Below are positions 43,945 to 54,000 of a stretch of 64,000 bases of DNA, in pieces. Origin of the DNA: Gordonia mangrovi. GTDB lineage: Bacteria; Actinomycetota; Actinomycetes; Mycobacteriales; Mycobacteriaceae. Under the pieces are notes generated by a model, which saw nothing but the letters and a program-made list of their open reading frames with translations, made no database searches and had not been told where the DNA came from. Numbering within the stretch: position 1 is the stretch's first letter; every line of letters begins with the position of its first letter. Both the position numbers and the translations under genes were made by a program. The stretch covers positions 4,402,001 to 4,466,000 of the forward strand of contig NZ_CP102850.1 of NCBI RefSeq assembly GCF_024734075.1, written 5' to 3'.

Positions 43945-45972
43945 ATGACCAGCGCACCGCCGACAGTTCCGGCCACCCCCGGCCGGGACTCGATGCGCGA
44001 GCAGCGCAGCGTCGTCGCGGGACTCGCCTGGGCGCTGGGGTGGACGGCCGGGCTCGTGGCGATCGTGGTGACGGCCCTGTCGGCGGCGTCGGCCGTGAAA
44101 CTGGCGGGCGTGCCCGATCCGGGCTGGATCACCACCTACGGACTTCCGGCGGTCACCGCGATCGGCGAGGTGGCGGCAGCCATTGCGGTCGGGTCCGCGG
44201 TCTTCGCGGCGTTCTTCGTGCCGCCGCAGGCCGACGGTGTACTCGACGTCGGTGGGTACCGGGCAATCCGGCTCGCCGCGTCCGCGTCGCTGGTGTGGGC
44301 CGTCTGCGCGGTCCTGATGATCCCGCTGTCCATTTCCAATGTGAGTGGTCAGCCACTCTCGGAGACCTTGCAGCCGACCAACCTCCTCACCGCCTACTCG
44401 CAGGTCGCCGACGCGCGCACCTGGCTGTGGACGGCTATTTTCGCGGTGGCCGCGGCCGCGCTGGCCCGTGTCGTCCTCCGATGGGGCTGGACCGTGGCCG
44501 TGCTCGCGATCACCGTGCTGAGCCTGATGCCGGTCGCATTGGCCGGGCATTCCTCGACCGGCGGCAACCACGACCTCGCCACCAACAGTCTGATCCTGCA
44601 CATCGTCGCGGCGTCGGTGTGGATGGGTGGACTCTTCGCGGTGCTGCTCTACGCCTTCGCAGGTGGCCGGTGGCGTGTGCTGGCGGTCTCGCGGTTCTCC
44701 CGCGTCGCGTTCTGGTCGATCCTCGTCGTCGGGGTCAGCGGCGTGATCAACGCGTTGGTGCGGATGTCGCCTGCGGATCTGTTCACCGACGTCTACGGCG
44801 CCCTGGTGTTGGCAAAGGTCACGGCACTGGTGATCCTCGGTGCGCTCGGGGCCTGGCATCGGCGGGTGACGATCGCGCGGTTGACCGATGAACCCGCCGA
44901 ACGTTCTGTGTTCGTGCGATTCGGGCTCATCGAGATCGTGGTGTTCGCGATCACGTTCGGATTGGCGGTCGGATTGTCGCGCACGCCGCCACCGATCGGG
45001 GAGATCGCCGACATCAGCGCAGTCGAGAACCAGATCGGCTATCGCATCGACGGTCCGCCGACACTCGCGCGCATCGCAGTCGACTGGCGGTTCGACCTGC
45101 TGTTCGGCACGTTGGCCATCGTGCTCGCGGTGGTCTACCTGCGCGGGGTGGTGCGTCTGCATCGACGTGGTGACCAATGGCCGGTAGGCCGCACCGTCGC
45201 CTGGATTCTGGGTTGTGCGCTGCTGCTGTTCACCACCTCGTCGGGCCTGGGCAGGTACTCGCCCGCGATGTTCAGCGTGCACATGATCGCGCACATGTCG
45301 ATGTCGATGATGATCCCGGTGCTGTTGGTGCTGGGTGGTCCGGTCACCCTGGCGCTGCGTGCCCTTCCACCGGCCGGCCGGGGCAATCCGCCGGGTCCGC
45401 GCGAGTGGATTCAGTCGGCCATCCACAGCCCGCCCTCGCGGTTCCTGACCCACCCGGCGATCTCCGCGGTCATCTTCGTCGGCAGCTTCTATCTCCTGTA
45501 TCTCAGCGGACTCTTCGAGACGATCGTCCCGTATCACGCGGCCCACCTGCTGATGAACGTCCACTTCATCGTCAGCGGATACCTGTTCTACTGGCTGGTG
45601 ATCGGCATCGATCCGGCGCCGCGGCAGGTGACGCCGGTGGCCAAACTCGGCATAGTGATGGGGTCGTTGCCGTTCCATGCGTTCTTCGGTGTGGCGTTGA
45701 TGATGACCGGCACCGTGATCGCGGAGAGCTACTACCGGGGGCTCAACCTGCCCTGGGACTACACGCTGTTCGATGACCAACGCGTCGGCGGCGGGATCGC
45801 TTGGGCCACCGGCGAGATCCCGTTGGTGGTGATCATGCTGGCCTTGCTGGTGCAGTGGCGGCGGCAGGACGAGCGGCAGGCACGCCGCTACGACCGTCGG
45901 GCGGCGCGCGACCACGATGCAGACCTCACCAGCTACAACGAGATGCTCTCGGAGCTCAACAAGCGCAAATGA
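43945..45972 (+). CDS. CopD domain fused to CtaG-type cytochrome oxidase assembly domain
   Basis: 675 residues, membrane protein with about 15 helices. The first half resembles CopD/PcoD copper-resistance proteins (VALAGHSSTGGNHDLATN with conserved His). The second half matches caa3_CtaG/DUF1404: MFSVHMIAHMSMSMMIPVLL then VLGGPVTLALRAL and HLLMNVHFIVSGYLFYWLVI. It probably handles copper supply to respiratory oxidases. The start is ATG 43945; a frame extension to 43912 runs into the tRNA-Arg flank. The fusion is common in actinobacteria. Separated from ssb by 125 bp containing a hairpin. Confidence 0.9.
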   Translation: MTSAPPTVPATPGRDSMREQRSVVAGLAWALGWTAGLVAIVVTALSAASAVKLAGVPDPGWITTYGLPAVTAIGEVAAAIAVGSAVFAAFFVPPQADGVLDVGGYRAIRLAASASLVWAVCAVLMIPLSISNVSGQPLSETLQPTNLLTAYSQVADARTWLWTAIFAVAAAALARVVLRWGWTVAVLAITVLSLMPVALAGHSSTGGNHDLATNSLILHIVAASVWMGGLFAVLLYAFAGGRWRVLAVSRFSRVAFWSILVVGVSGVINALVRMSPADLFTDVYGALVLAKVTALVILGALGAWHRRVTIARLTDEPAERSVFVRFGLIEIVVFAITFGLAVGLSRTPPPIGEIADISAVENQIGYRIDGPPTLARIAVDWRFDLLFGTLAIVLAVVYLRGVVRLHRRGDQWPVGRTVAWILGCALLLFTTSSGLGRYSPAMFSVHMIAHMSMSMMIPVLLVLGGPVTLALRALPPAGRGNPPGPREWIQSAIHSPPSRFLTHPAISAVIFVGSFYLLYLSGLFETIVPYHAAHLLMNVHFIVSGYLFYWLVIGIDPAPRQVTPVAKLGIVMGSLPFHAFFGVALMMTGTVIAESYYRGLNLPWDYTLFDDQRVGGGIAWATGEIPLVVIMLALLVQWRRQDERQARRYDRRAARDHDADLTSYNEMLSELNKRK

Positions 45973-46040
45973 TCTGCTGCGGAGTATCCGCGCAGTTGTC
46001 CACAAATGTCGTCGCGACCCCGGTGCGGGGCGATTCCTGG

Positions 46041-46082
46041 TCGATGCTTGCTGCAGCCACGCGAAGCCGTGGCGAGCATCGA
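46041..46082 (+). promoter_or_regulatory. Hairpin in the ssb leader, just upstream of the ribosome site
   Basis: TCGATGCT (46041-46048) pairs with AGCATCGA (46075-46082), and CCACG (46057-46061) with CGTGG (46068-46072) inside. The structure ends 2 bp before GGAGGA, so it could affect ssb translation or be a regulator site. Confidence 0.4.
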
Positions 46083-46097
46083 ACGGAGGAGTCGAAC

Positions 46098-46553
46098 ATG
46101 TACGAGACCTACACGACCGTCATCGGGACCGTGGTGTCCGATCCGCGCCATCGGCAGACCTCGACGGGGGAGCCGGTGATCTCGTTCCGGGTCGCCTGCA
46201 ACTCGCGGCGAATCGACAAGCGGACCCAGGAGTGGATCGACGGCCCGACGCTGTACCTCACCGTGAGTTGCTGGCGGCGCCTGTTGACCGGGGTGTCCCA
46301 GGCGGTGGCCAAAGGTCGGCCGGTGATCGCACACGGTCAGATCAAGACCAACGAGTACGTCACCGCAGACGGTGAGCGACGAGCAGACCTGGAGATGACC
46401 GCCACCGCCGTCGGACTGGACCTCAGCAGGTGTGTGGTGAGTTTCGAGGGCGCTCCGGGGCGGGAACCGTCGGTCGCGGGCACCACGACGCGACCGGTCG
46501 GGTCCGAGGTCGAGGGTGCGGGAGCGGACGCGCAGACGCCGACCGCGGCCTGA
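46098..46553 (+). CDS. ssb: Single-stranded DNA-binding protein paralogue
   Basis: Binds single-stranded DNA. 151 residues: an OB fold of about 110 residues (MYETYTTVIGTVVSDPRHRQ, ISFRVACNSRRIDK, LYLTVSCWRRLL, VIAHGQIKTNEY) and a short disordered tail. It lacks the acidic DDIPF-like tip of main SSB; the tail ends DAQTPTAA, so partner recruitment may differ. ATG 46098 has GGAGGA 7 nt upstream. The place beside ettA matches mycobacterial Rv2478c, a second SSB. Confidence 0.9.
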   Translation: MYETYTTVIGTVVSDPRHRQTSTGEPVISFRVACNSRRIDKRTQEWIDGPTLYLTVSCWRRLLTGVSQAVAKGRPVIAHGQIKTNEYVTADGERRADLEMTATAVGLDLSRCVVSFEGAPGREPSVAGTTTRPVGSEVEGAGADAQTPTAA

Positions 46554-46737
46554 GTCACTCGCCGGTCGGTCATACCTGCAAGCCGCGGCGCCGCGGGGTG
46601 TGCGCGACCGGGCGGGCGTCGGCCCACTAGGCTGGAGCCAGTTGTGGCATCCGCCGGAAGGGCCGGATCGGCCCAGGAGATTTGCTCACCGTGCCCGGCT
46701 GTGGCACCGAGATCGAGGTCTGAAGGAGACGCTGTAA

Positions 46738-48411
46738 GTGGCTGAGTTCATCTACACCATGAAGAAGGTGCGTAAGGCGCACGGCGACAAGGTCATCCTC
46801 GACGACGTCACCATGTCCTTCTACCCGGGCGCCAAGATCGGCGTCGTCGGCCCCAACGGCGCGGGTAAGTCGTCGATCCTCAAGATCATGGCCGGACTCG
46901 ATCAGCCGTCCAACGGTGAGGCGTTCCTGGACCCCGAGGCCACCGTCGGCATCCTGCTCCAGGAGCCTCCGCTCAACGAGGAGAAGACGGTCAAGGAGAA
47001 CGTCGAAGAGGGGATGGGCGAGATCAAGGTCAAGCTCGACCGCTTCAACGAGATCGCCGAGCAGTTGGCCACCGACTATTCCGACGACCTGATGGAAGAG
47101 ATGGGCAAGCTGCAGGAGGATCTCGACAACGCCGACGCGTGGGATCTCGACTCGCAACTCGAACAGGCGATGGACGCCTTGCGCTGCCCGCCCGCTGACT
47201 CGCCCGTGACCCATCTGTCCGGTGGTGAGCGTCGTCGTGTCGCGCTGTGCAAGCTGCTGCTGCAGAAGCCCGACCTGCTGCTGCTCGACGAGCCCACCAA
47301 CCATCTCGACGCCGAGAGCGTGTTGTGGCTCGAACAGTTCCTCGCCGCCTACCCGGGAGCCGTGCTGGCGGTGACCCACGACCGGTACTTCCTCGATCAC
47401 GTCGCGGGCTGGATCTGTGAGGTCGACCGCGGCAAGCTGCACCCCTACGAGGGCAACTACTCCACCTACCTGGAGAAGAAGGCCGAGCGCCTCGAGGTGC
47501 AGGGCAAAAAGGATCAGAAGCTGCAGCGCCGCCTCAAGGAAGAACTCGCCTGGGTGCGTTCGGGGGCCAAGGCCCGCCAGACCAAGAACAAGGCCCGGCT
47601 CGCCCGCTACGAGGAAATGGCCGCCGAGGCGGAGAAGACCCGCAAGCTCGACTTCGAGGAGATCCAGATCCCCACCCCGCCGCGGCTGGGTGACGTGGTG
47701 GTGGAGGTCTCACACCTCGACAAGGGCTTCGACGGGCGGGTGCTGATCAAGGACCTGTCGTTCACCCTGCCGCGCAACGGCATCGTCGGCGTCATCGGTC
47801 CGAACGGTGTCGGTAAGACCACCCTGTTCAAGACCATCGTCGGGCTCGAGGAACCGGACTCCGGCAACGTCAAGGTGGGCGAGACGGTCAAGCTCAGCTA
47901 CGTCGACCAGGGCCGCGCCAGCATCGACCCCAAGAAGACCGTGTGGGAGGTGGTCTCCGACGGACTCGACTTCATCGAGGTCGGTCAGAACGAGATGCCG
48001 TCGCGCGCCTACGTGAGTGCCTTCGGGTTCAAGGGCCCCGATCAGCAGAAGCGCTCCGAGGTGCTCTCCGGCGGTGAGCGCAACCGTCTGAACCTGGCGT
48101 TGACTCTCAAAGAGGGCGGCAATCTGATCCTGCTGGACGAACCCACCAACGACCTGGACGTGGAGACCCTCGGTTCGCTGGAGAACGCGCTCGAACAGTT
48201 CCCCGGCTGCGCCGTGGTCATCTCCCACGACCGGTGGTTCCTCGACCGCACCTGCACCCACATCCTGGCGTGGGAGGGCAACGTCGAAGAAGGCCAGTGG
48301 TTCTGGTTCGAGGGCAACTTCGAGGCCTACGAGGCCAACAAGATCGAGCGTCTCGGCGCCGACGCCGCCCGCCCGCATCGAGTGACCCACCGCCGCCTCA
48401 CCCGCGACTGA
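46738..48411 (+). CDS. ettA: Energy-dependent translational throttle protein EttA (ABC-F ATPase)
   Basis: Cytosolic ABC-F protein that gates 70S ribosomes into elongation according to ATP/ADP. 557 residues with two ATPase domains: Walker A GPNGAGKSS (38-46) and GPNGVGKTT, signatures LSGGERRRVAL and LSGGERNRLNL, Walker B LLLLDEPTNHLD and LILLDEPTNDLD. The arm insertion and linker (KLQRRLKEELAWVRSGAKAR) are typical of EttA. GTG start with AAGGAGA. Followed by a strong convergent hairpin. Orthologue of Rv2477c by position and length. Confidence 0.97.
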   Translation: MAEFIYTMKKVRKAHGDKVILDDVTMSFYPGAKIGVVGPNGAGKSSILKIMAGLDQPSNGEAFLDPEATVGILLQEPPLNEEKTVKENVEEGMGEIKVKLDRFNEIAEQLATDYSDDLMEEMGKLQEDLDNADAWDLDSQLEQAMDALRCPPADSPVTHLSGGERRRVALCKLLLQKPDLLLLDEPTNHLDAESVLWLEQFLAAYPGAVLAVTHDRYFLDHVAGWICEVDRGKLHPYEGNYSTYLEKKAERLEVQGKKDQKLQRRLKEELAWVRSGAKARQTKNKARLARYEEMAAEAEKTRKLDFEEIQIPTPPRLGDVVVEVSHLDKGFDGRVLIKDLSFTLPRNGIVGVIGPNGVGKTTLFKTIVGLEEPDSGNVKVGETVKLSYVDQGRASIDPKKTVWEVVSDGLDFIEVGQNEMPSRAYVSAFGFKGPDQQKRSEVLSGGERNRLNLALTLKEGGNLILLDEPTNDLDVETLGSLENALEQFPGCAVVISHDRWFLDRTCTHILAWEGNVEEGQWFWFEGNFEAYEANKIERLGADAARPHRVTHRRLTRD

Positions 48412-48420
48412 GAACTGCGA

Positions 48421-48453
48421 TCGGCCGGATCGGCAGGTAGGCGATCCGGCCGA
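48421..48453. terminator. Convergent terminator between ettA and sulfatase
   Basis: TCGGCCGGATCG (48421-48432) and CGATCCGGCCGA (48442-48453) form a perfect 12-bp stem with a 9-nt loop, 9 bp after the ettA stop and before the minus-strand sulfatase stop. No T-tract. Confidence 0.75.
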
Positions 48454-48485
48454 CCGTGTCGGGTCCCGACGGCGTCGAGGCTCGG

Positions 48486-50846
48486 TCAGTCCATGGACAG
48501 CCAGGCCCTGATCTGTGCCTCGTGATCGGCGAATCTCTCGCCCGTCACATCGACCACCACCTTGTCGATGGTGCCACCACTGAACTCGAACGTGCCCCGG
48601 TCGGCATAGTCGGGGGTGACCGGCGATGCGCTGTCACGCCCGACGCTGATCCCGTCCCCCACGAGACAGAAATACCCGGGCTGGGTGACCAGCTCAGCGG
48701 AGCCGACCGCGCGGTCGTCGACATAAAGCGTCAGGATACCGGCGAATCCGGGCATCGACGGATCGGTGTGTGGGCCCGACATCTGGAACTCGGCGGTCAT
48801 GACGTGTCGGCCCGGAGTGATCTCGGTCTGCGAGGTCACGGTCTGCAGATGCGTTCCCACCCAGTTGAAGGCGTAGCGCAGCGTGCGGTCTTTGAGGTAG
48901 AGGCTGTGGCCGCCGGCGACACCTCCGTGGGCGAACAGCACCCCCTCGGCGTCGGGTGTCTCGATCTCGACGCCGGCGACGATCGTGTACGACCGTCCGT
49001 TGATCGCCGGGCCCGCAGACTCCGGAACGTCAGCGATATTCGGGAAGAACTCGTATCGGTCCCGGGGCGGCGCAACCCTCGGTCGCTCGGCGAGCGTCTG
49101 CTCGAGGGCCGTTCGGTCATCGAGCGGGAGGCCGTTGAAGATGCCGGCGTAGTAGAACCACAGCTGTTTGAGCTGTTCGGTGCGCTCGGGATGGTCTGCG
49201 GCGACGTTGTGACACTGCGAACGGTCGGTCTCCAGATGGTAGAGCTCCCATTCGTCTTTCTCGAAGCTGCCCCAGCCCGACAGCGGTGGGTGCACCGTGC
49301 ATGCCAGCCACCCGTCGTGGTAGAGCGATCGCTGCCCGAGCATGGTGTAGAACTGCGTCTTCTTGCCCGGCGCGTCGGCGTCGGTGAGGGCGGCCGCGAA
49401 GCTCTCGCCCTCGATCGGCGACTGCTGGTATCCCTTCAGTGACGCCGGTGGCTCGATGTCGAGCAGGTCGTACACCGTGGGGACCACATCGACGGCGTGG
49501 ATGTACTGCTGGCGCGGCGTCGGCGACGGGCCGAACCGCGCCGGCCAGGACACCAGACAGGTGTCGGCGATACCGCCCTCGGCACCCGCCCAGCGTTTCC
49601 AATAAGGGAACGGGGTGTCCAGCGCCCAGGCCCAGCCGGTGTTGTAGTGGTTGTAGGAGGCCGGGCCACCCAGTTCGTCGATACGCTCCACGGTGGCCTG
49701 TGGGTCGCTGGGCAGACCGTTGAAGAAGCGCCACTCGTTGAACTCGCCGTTGGGTCCGCCCTCGCCGCTGGCACCGTTGTCGGAGATCACCACGATCAGC
49801 GTGTTGTCGAGTTGCCCGGTCTCCTCGAGATGATCGAGCACCCGGCCCATGTGGTGATCCCAATACGAGATGTACCCGGCGAAGACCTCCGCCATCCGGG
49901 AGAACAGGTGCTTCTCGTCGTCGTCGAGCGATTCCCACGGTCGCACGGTGTCCAGCATCGGCCACGGTTTGCCGTCCGGGCTGGTCCGATCGGGCTCACC
50001 GTGTGGGTTGATCTGTGAGAGTTCGGTGCCTTCGGGTAGCAGGCCGAGTTCGATCTGCCGGTCCAGAATCCCTTGGCGAATCTCTTCGTAGCCCATGTCG
50101 AAGCGGCCCCGATAGCGGTCGACCCACTCGCTCGGCACCTGGTGGGGTGCATGCCCGGCCTGGGGTGCCAGATAGAGGAAAAACGGCTTGTCGGGGTCGA
50201 TGACCTTGGCGTCCTTGATGAACGCGATGGCCTGGTCGGCCAGATCCGGTGCGAGGTGGTACCCGTCCTCGGGACGCCCGGGCGCATCGATCTGGTGATT
50301 GTCGTGCACCAGATCGGGGTACCAGTTGTTGGTCTCGCCGCCGAGCCAGCCGTAGAAGCGTTCGAAGCCGCGCCCGAGCGGCCAGCGTCCCTTGTAGGAG
50401 GCGGAGTTGCACTCCTCGCCCGGTGTGAGGTGCCACTTGCCGACGCAGTATGTGTTGTACCCGCGCTCGGCGAGGACCTCGGAGATGAAACCGTTTTCGA
50501 ACGGGATGCGCGTCGAGATGCCGGGGAAGCCCGAGGAGAACTCGGCGATCGTGGCCATCCCATTGCTGGTCGCGTTGCGTCCGGTCAGCAACGAGGCACG
50601 GGTGGGGGAACAGAGGGCCGTGGTGTGGAAGTTCGCGAACTTCACCCCGCTGTCGGCGATGCGGGCCATGTTCGGCGTCTCGACAGGGCCACCGAAGATG
50701 TCCATCGTGGCGTACCCGAGGTCGTCCCACGCCAGGAAGAGCACATTCGGCGCTCCGTCGGCGGCTCTGGGCGGAAGATACGGGTCCCAATCGGGAGTGG
50801 AGTCGCGGATGTCGAGTTCGATCTGGGCCTTGCTCGGGCGGGCCAT
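48486..50846 (-). CDS. Arylsulfatase (formylglycine-dependent type I sulfatase)
   Basis: Hydrolyses sulfate esters. 786 residues. Metal-binding DD (41-42) in FLAWDDLGYATMD, and Cys79 in CSPTRASLLTGR, the site converted to formylglycine. Further family residues: GKWHLTPG, HWD-like ISYWDHHMGRVLDHLE, DNGASGEGGPNGE. The C-terminal 200 residues form a beta domain. No signal peptide is seen, so it looks cytosolic. AAAGGAG precedes ATG 50846; longer frames upstream lack homology. The gene breaks the ettA-gdh synteny of mycobacteria and lies opposite to it. Confidence 0.92.
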   Translation of the reverse strand: MARPSKAQIELDIRDSTPDWDPYLPPRAADGAPNVLFLAWDDLGYATMDIFGGPVETPNMARIADSGVKFANFHTTALCSPTRASLLTGRNATSNGMATIAEFSSGFPGISTRIPFENGFISEVLAERGYNTYCVGKWHLTPGEECNSASYKGRWPLGRGFERFYGWLGGETNNWYPDLVHDNHQIDAPGRPEDGYHLAPDLADQAIAFIKDAKVIDPDKPFFLYLAPQAGHAPHQVPSEWVDRYRGRFDMGYEEIRQGILDRQIELGLLPEGTELSQINPHGEPDRTSPDGKPWPMLDTVRPWESLDDDEKHLFSRMAEVFAGYISYWDHHMGRVLDHLEETGQLDNTLIVVISDNGASGEGGPNGEFNEWRFFNGLPSDPQATVERIDELGGPASYNHYNTGWAWALDTPFPYWKRWAGAEGGIADTCLVSWPARFGPSPTPRQQYIHAVDVVPTVYDLLDIEPPASLKGYQQSPIEGESFAAALTDADAPGKKTQFYTMLGQRSLYHDGWLACTVHPPLSGWGSFEKDEWELYHLETDRSQCHNVAADHPERTEQLKQLWFYYAGIFNGLPLDDRTALEQTLAERPRVAPPRDRYEFFPNIADVPESAGPAINGRSYTIVAGVEIETPDAEGVLFAHGGVAGGHSLYLKDRTLRYAFNWVGTHLQTVTSQTEITPGRHVMTAEFQMSGPHTDPSMPGFAGILTLYVDDRAVGSAELVTQPGYFCLVGDGISVGRDSASPVTPDYADRGTFEFSGGTIDKVVVDVTGERFADHEAQIRAWLSMD

Positions 50847-51082
50847 GGGAAGCTCCTTTGGGGAGAACCGCACGCAACGACTGAGGCGTGTCGGTTTCAC
50901 GATGGCGCGACACCCGTTCGAAGTCGTCACCCACATCGGGTGAAGTCGGCCTCGTCTGCGGTGCTGACACGCTGCGCCGAACGCGCATCGGCCACGTCGC
51001 GGCATCACTACCATCACAGGAAGAAGGGGCACAGCCGGAGACGCCGGTTTCCTGCCTCTGCAGTGATGTGGGGTGAGCGCCG

Positions 51083-54000
51083 GTGACGAATGTGACATCG
51101 CTTCTACCGCAGGCGATCGCACGCTATTTCAGTTCGTCGTCGGGGGCCGACGACACGCAGCTGCCCGACCCGGACACCTTCGACGACGAGGATGTGGCGC
51201 GAGTGCGTCGCCACCTCGAGATCGCCGAACGGCGGGGCGAGGAGGAGCGGCTGGTCGAGGTCGCCGGCACCGAATCGGGCGGGTTCGAGGTCGTGGTCGT
51301 CAACGACGACATGCCCTTGCTGGTCGAGGCGGTGCTGGCCTCGGTCGAGGCACACGATCTGGTGGTCAGCCGGATCGACCATCCGGTCGTCCAGGTGGTG
51401 CGGTCCGCGGACGGAGTGCTGGCGGACTTCGTGTCCGAGGACCCCACCGCGGTGGAGTCGTGGATCTTCGTCGTGGCACTCTCGCGCCAACCCGACTTCG
51501 ATGCCGAGGCATTGCGCCGTGATCTCGTCGAGGTGATCGGCCGGGTCGCCGACGTGGACCGGGATGCGGCGACGATGCGTGAGACCCTCACTCGGTTGGC
51601 CGCCGAGTGTGCCGCGGCGCCCGTCGGTGCCGAGGGCGGGCTGCTCGTCGGTGACCGCCAGGAGTATGCGCACCTGCTGGAATGGTTTTCCGGCAATCAC
51701 TTCCTCCCGCTCGGCTACGCGCAAGTGAGTATCGACGGCAGCGATATCGGCCGGCCGATGGGTATCTGGTGCACCGACACCGTCGCGTCCGATTTCCCGG
51801 TGGCCACCCGGCAGCCACTGCTTCCGGTGGTCTCGCGCGTCTACCTCGAGACGGGTATCCAACGGTCCGATTTCCCGACCCTGTTGCAGATCCCGGCCTT
51901 CGACAACGACGGCGTGCACACCGGCGAACACCGCTTCGTCGGCACGTTCACCCCCTCGGGTCTGCACCAGACGGTCCTCGACGTGCCGGTGTTGCGGGCC
52001 AAGGTGAACGGCGTGCTCAGCCGCGCACGGGTCGACGAGGACTCCTACGCCGGTCAGGCGATGCTCGAGCTGCTCCAGAACTATCCGATTGTGGAGATGT
52101 TCGCCTCCACCGACTCCGAACTCAGCCGGCGCATCGACGAGATGCTGGACGCGGTCGCCACGCGTTCGCTGCGGCTGTTCGTGCGCACCGACCCGGGTGG
52201 CGGCATGGCATCGGCGCTGGTGTACCTGCCGCGCGACCGCTACAACACCCAGACCCGACTGCAGTTGCAGTCGGAGCTGCTGCGAGCACTCGGCGGTACC
52301 GCGATCGAGTACACGGCGCGGGTCAGCGAGATGCCCCTGGCGCTGCTGCAGGTGCTGGTGCGCGTCGACGCCGACATCGTCCGATCGATCGGCTCGGTGG
52401 ACACCGGCAGCGAGCAGCACCTGCGCATGCAGGCTCGCCTCGCCGACATCATCCGCAGCTGGGATGAGCGGGTGCGCGAACTCGGGCGCGACGCCGCGGA
52501 GTCGACCGACACGTCGTGGCCGGACGGCGGTGTCGATGCGGTGTTGCGCATGTTGCCGTCGCTGCCGGACGACTACAAGGAACAGCGAAATCCGCGCGAG
52601 GCCCTGGCCGATCTCATTCACGTGACGCAGTTGGCTCCGGGTGACGTCACCGTGACCCTGGGCCGGGTACTCGACGACCCCGACGCCGACGTCGACGAGT
52701 CGGAGGTGACACTCGCCGGCGGGGCATCCGAGGGGCGCGACCTGCGTACCGAACGCTGGACGTTCACGCTGTACCTGTGCGACGAGACCGCCACGCTCAC
52801 CGACGTCCTGCCGGTGCTGCACAGCCTCGGCCTCGATGTGCTCGACGAGCATCCCTATCACCTGGTCCGCGGCGACGGATCATCGTGCTGGGCCTATGAG
52901 TTCGGGGTCCGGCTCACCGAGGGCATGACCATCGACATGAGTTCGCTGGCCGACCTCGAGAGTCGGTTCACCGAGGCCTTCGGTCAGCTGTGGCGACGCA
53001 ACGCCGAGGTCGATGCGATCAACGAACTGGTCATCCGATGTGGTCTCGACTGGCGGTCGGCGGCGATGCTGCGTGCCTACGGCCGGTATCTGCGCCAGTG
53101 CGGATTCGCCTACACCACCACGCATGTCGCCGCGGTCCTCGGTGACCACCCGGCGGTCGCGCGCGGGTTGGTCGAGTTGTTCGCGGCGTCCTTCGACCCG
53201 GACTCGGCCGACGACGATCGCCGCCAGGTTGCCCTCACCGCGTTGCGTCGCGAGGTCGGTTCCGTGATCAGCCTCGACGCCGACCGCATCCTGTCGGCAT
53301 TCGCCGCCGTGGTGACGGCCACCTCACGCACCAACTTCTACGTGCCCGGCGACGACGGTGGCCATCGGGCGGTGATGTCGTTCAAGTTGCGGCCGCGCGA
53401 GATTCCGCAGGCACCGCAACCGCGGCCGATGCACGAGATCTTCGTCTACTCGCCGCGCGTCGAGGGGGTTCATCTGCGGTTCGGCATGGTGGCCCGCGGC
53501 GGGCTGCGCTGGTCGGACCGCCGCGAGGACTTCCGTACCGAGATCCTCGGCCTGGTCAAGGCCCAGGCAGTCAAGAACGCGGTCATCGTCCCGGTCGGCG
53601 CCAAGGGCGGTTTCGTGGTGAAGCGCCCGCCCGCCGCCACCGACGACGCCACCACCGATCGCGAGGCGCAGCGCTCGGAGGGGATCGCTTGCTACCGCGC
53701 GTTCATCGCCGGACTGCTCGACGTGACCGACAACATCGACCGGCAGCGCGGCACGGTCCTGCCCGCCCGGTCGGTGGTGCGTCGCGACGGCGACGATCCG
53801 TATCTGGTGGTCGCCGCCGACAAGGGCACCGCGTCATTCTCGGACATCGCCAACGACGTCGCCGCCGACTACGGCTTCTGGCTCGGCGACGGCTTCGCGT
53901 CGGGGGGATCGGCGGGCTACGACCACAAGGAGATGGGCATCACCGCCCGGGGTGCCTGGGAGTCGGTCAAACGGCATTTCCGGGAGATGGGTGTCGACAC

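Noticed and set aside
43852-46005. 717-codon minus frame opposite CopD-CtaG
   Set aside because: Very His/Arg/Asp-rich, no domain, overlaps tRNA-Arg and a clear membrane protein.
46092-46110. LexA box at the ssb start (TCGAAC-ATGT-ACGAGA)
   Set aside because: Only the left half matches TCGAAC-N4-GTTCGA and it covers the start codon.
50847-51122. N-terminal extension of the sulfatase
   Set aside because: Would overlap the gdh start and has no homology; ATG 50846 has AAAGGAG.
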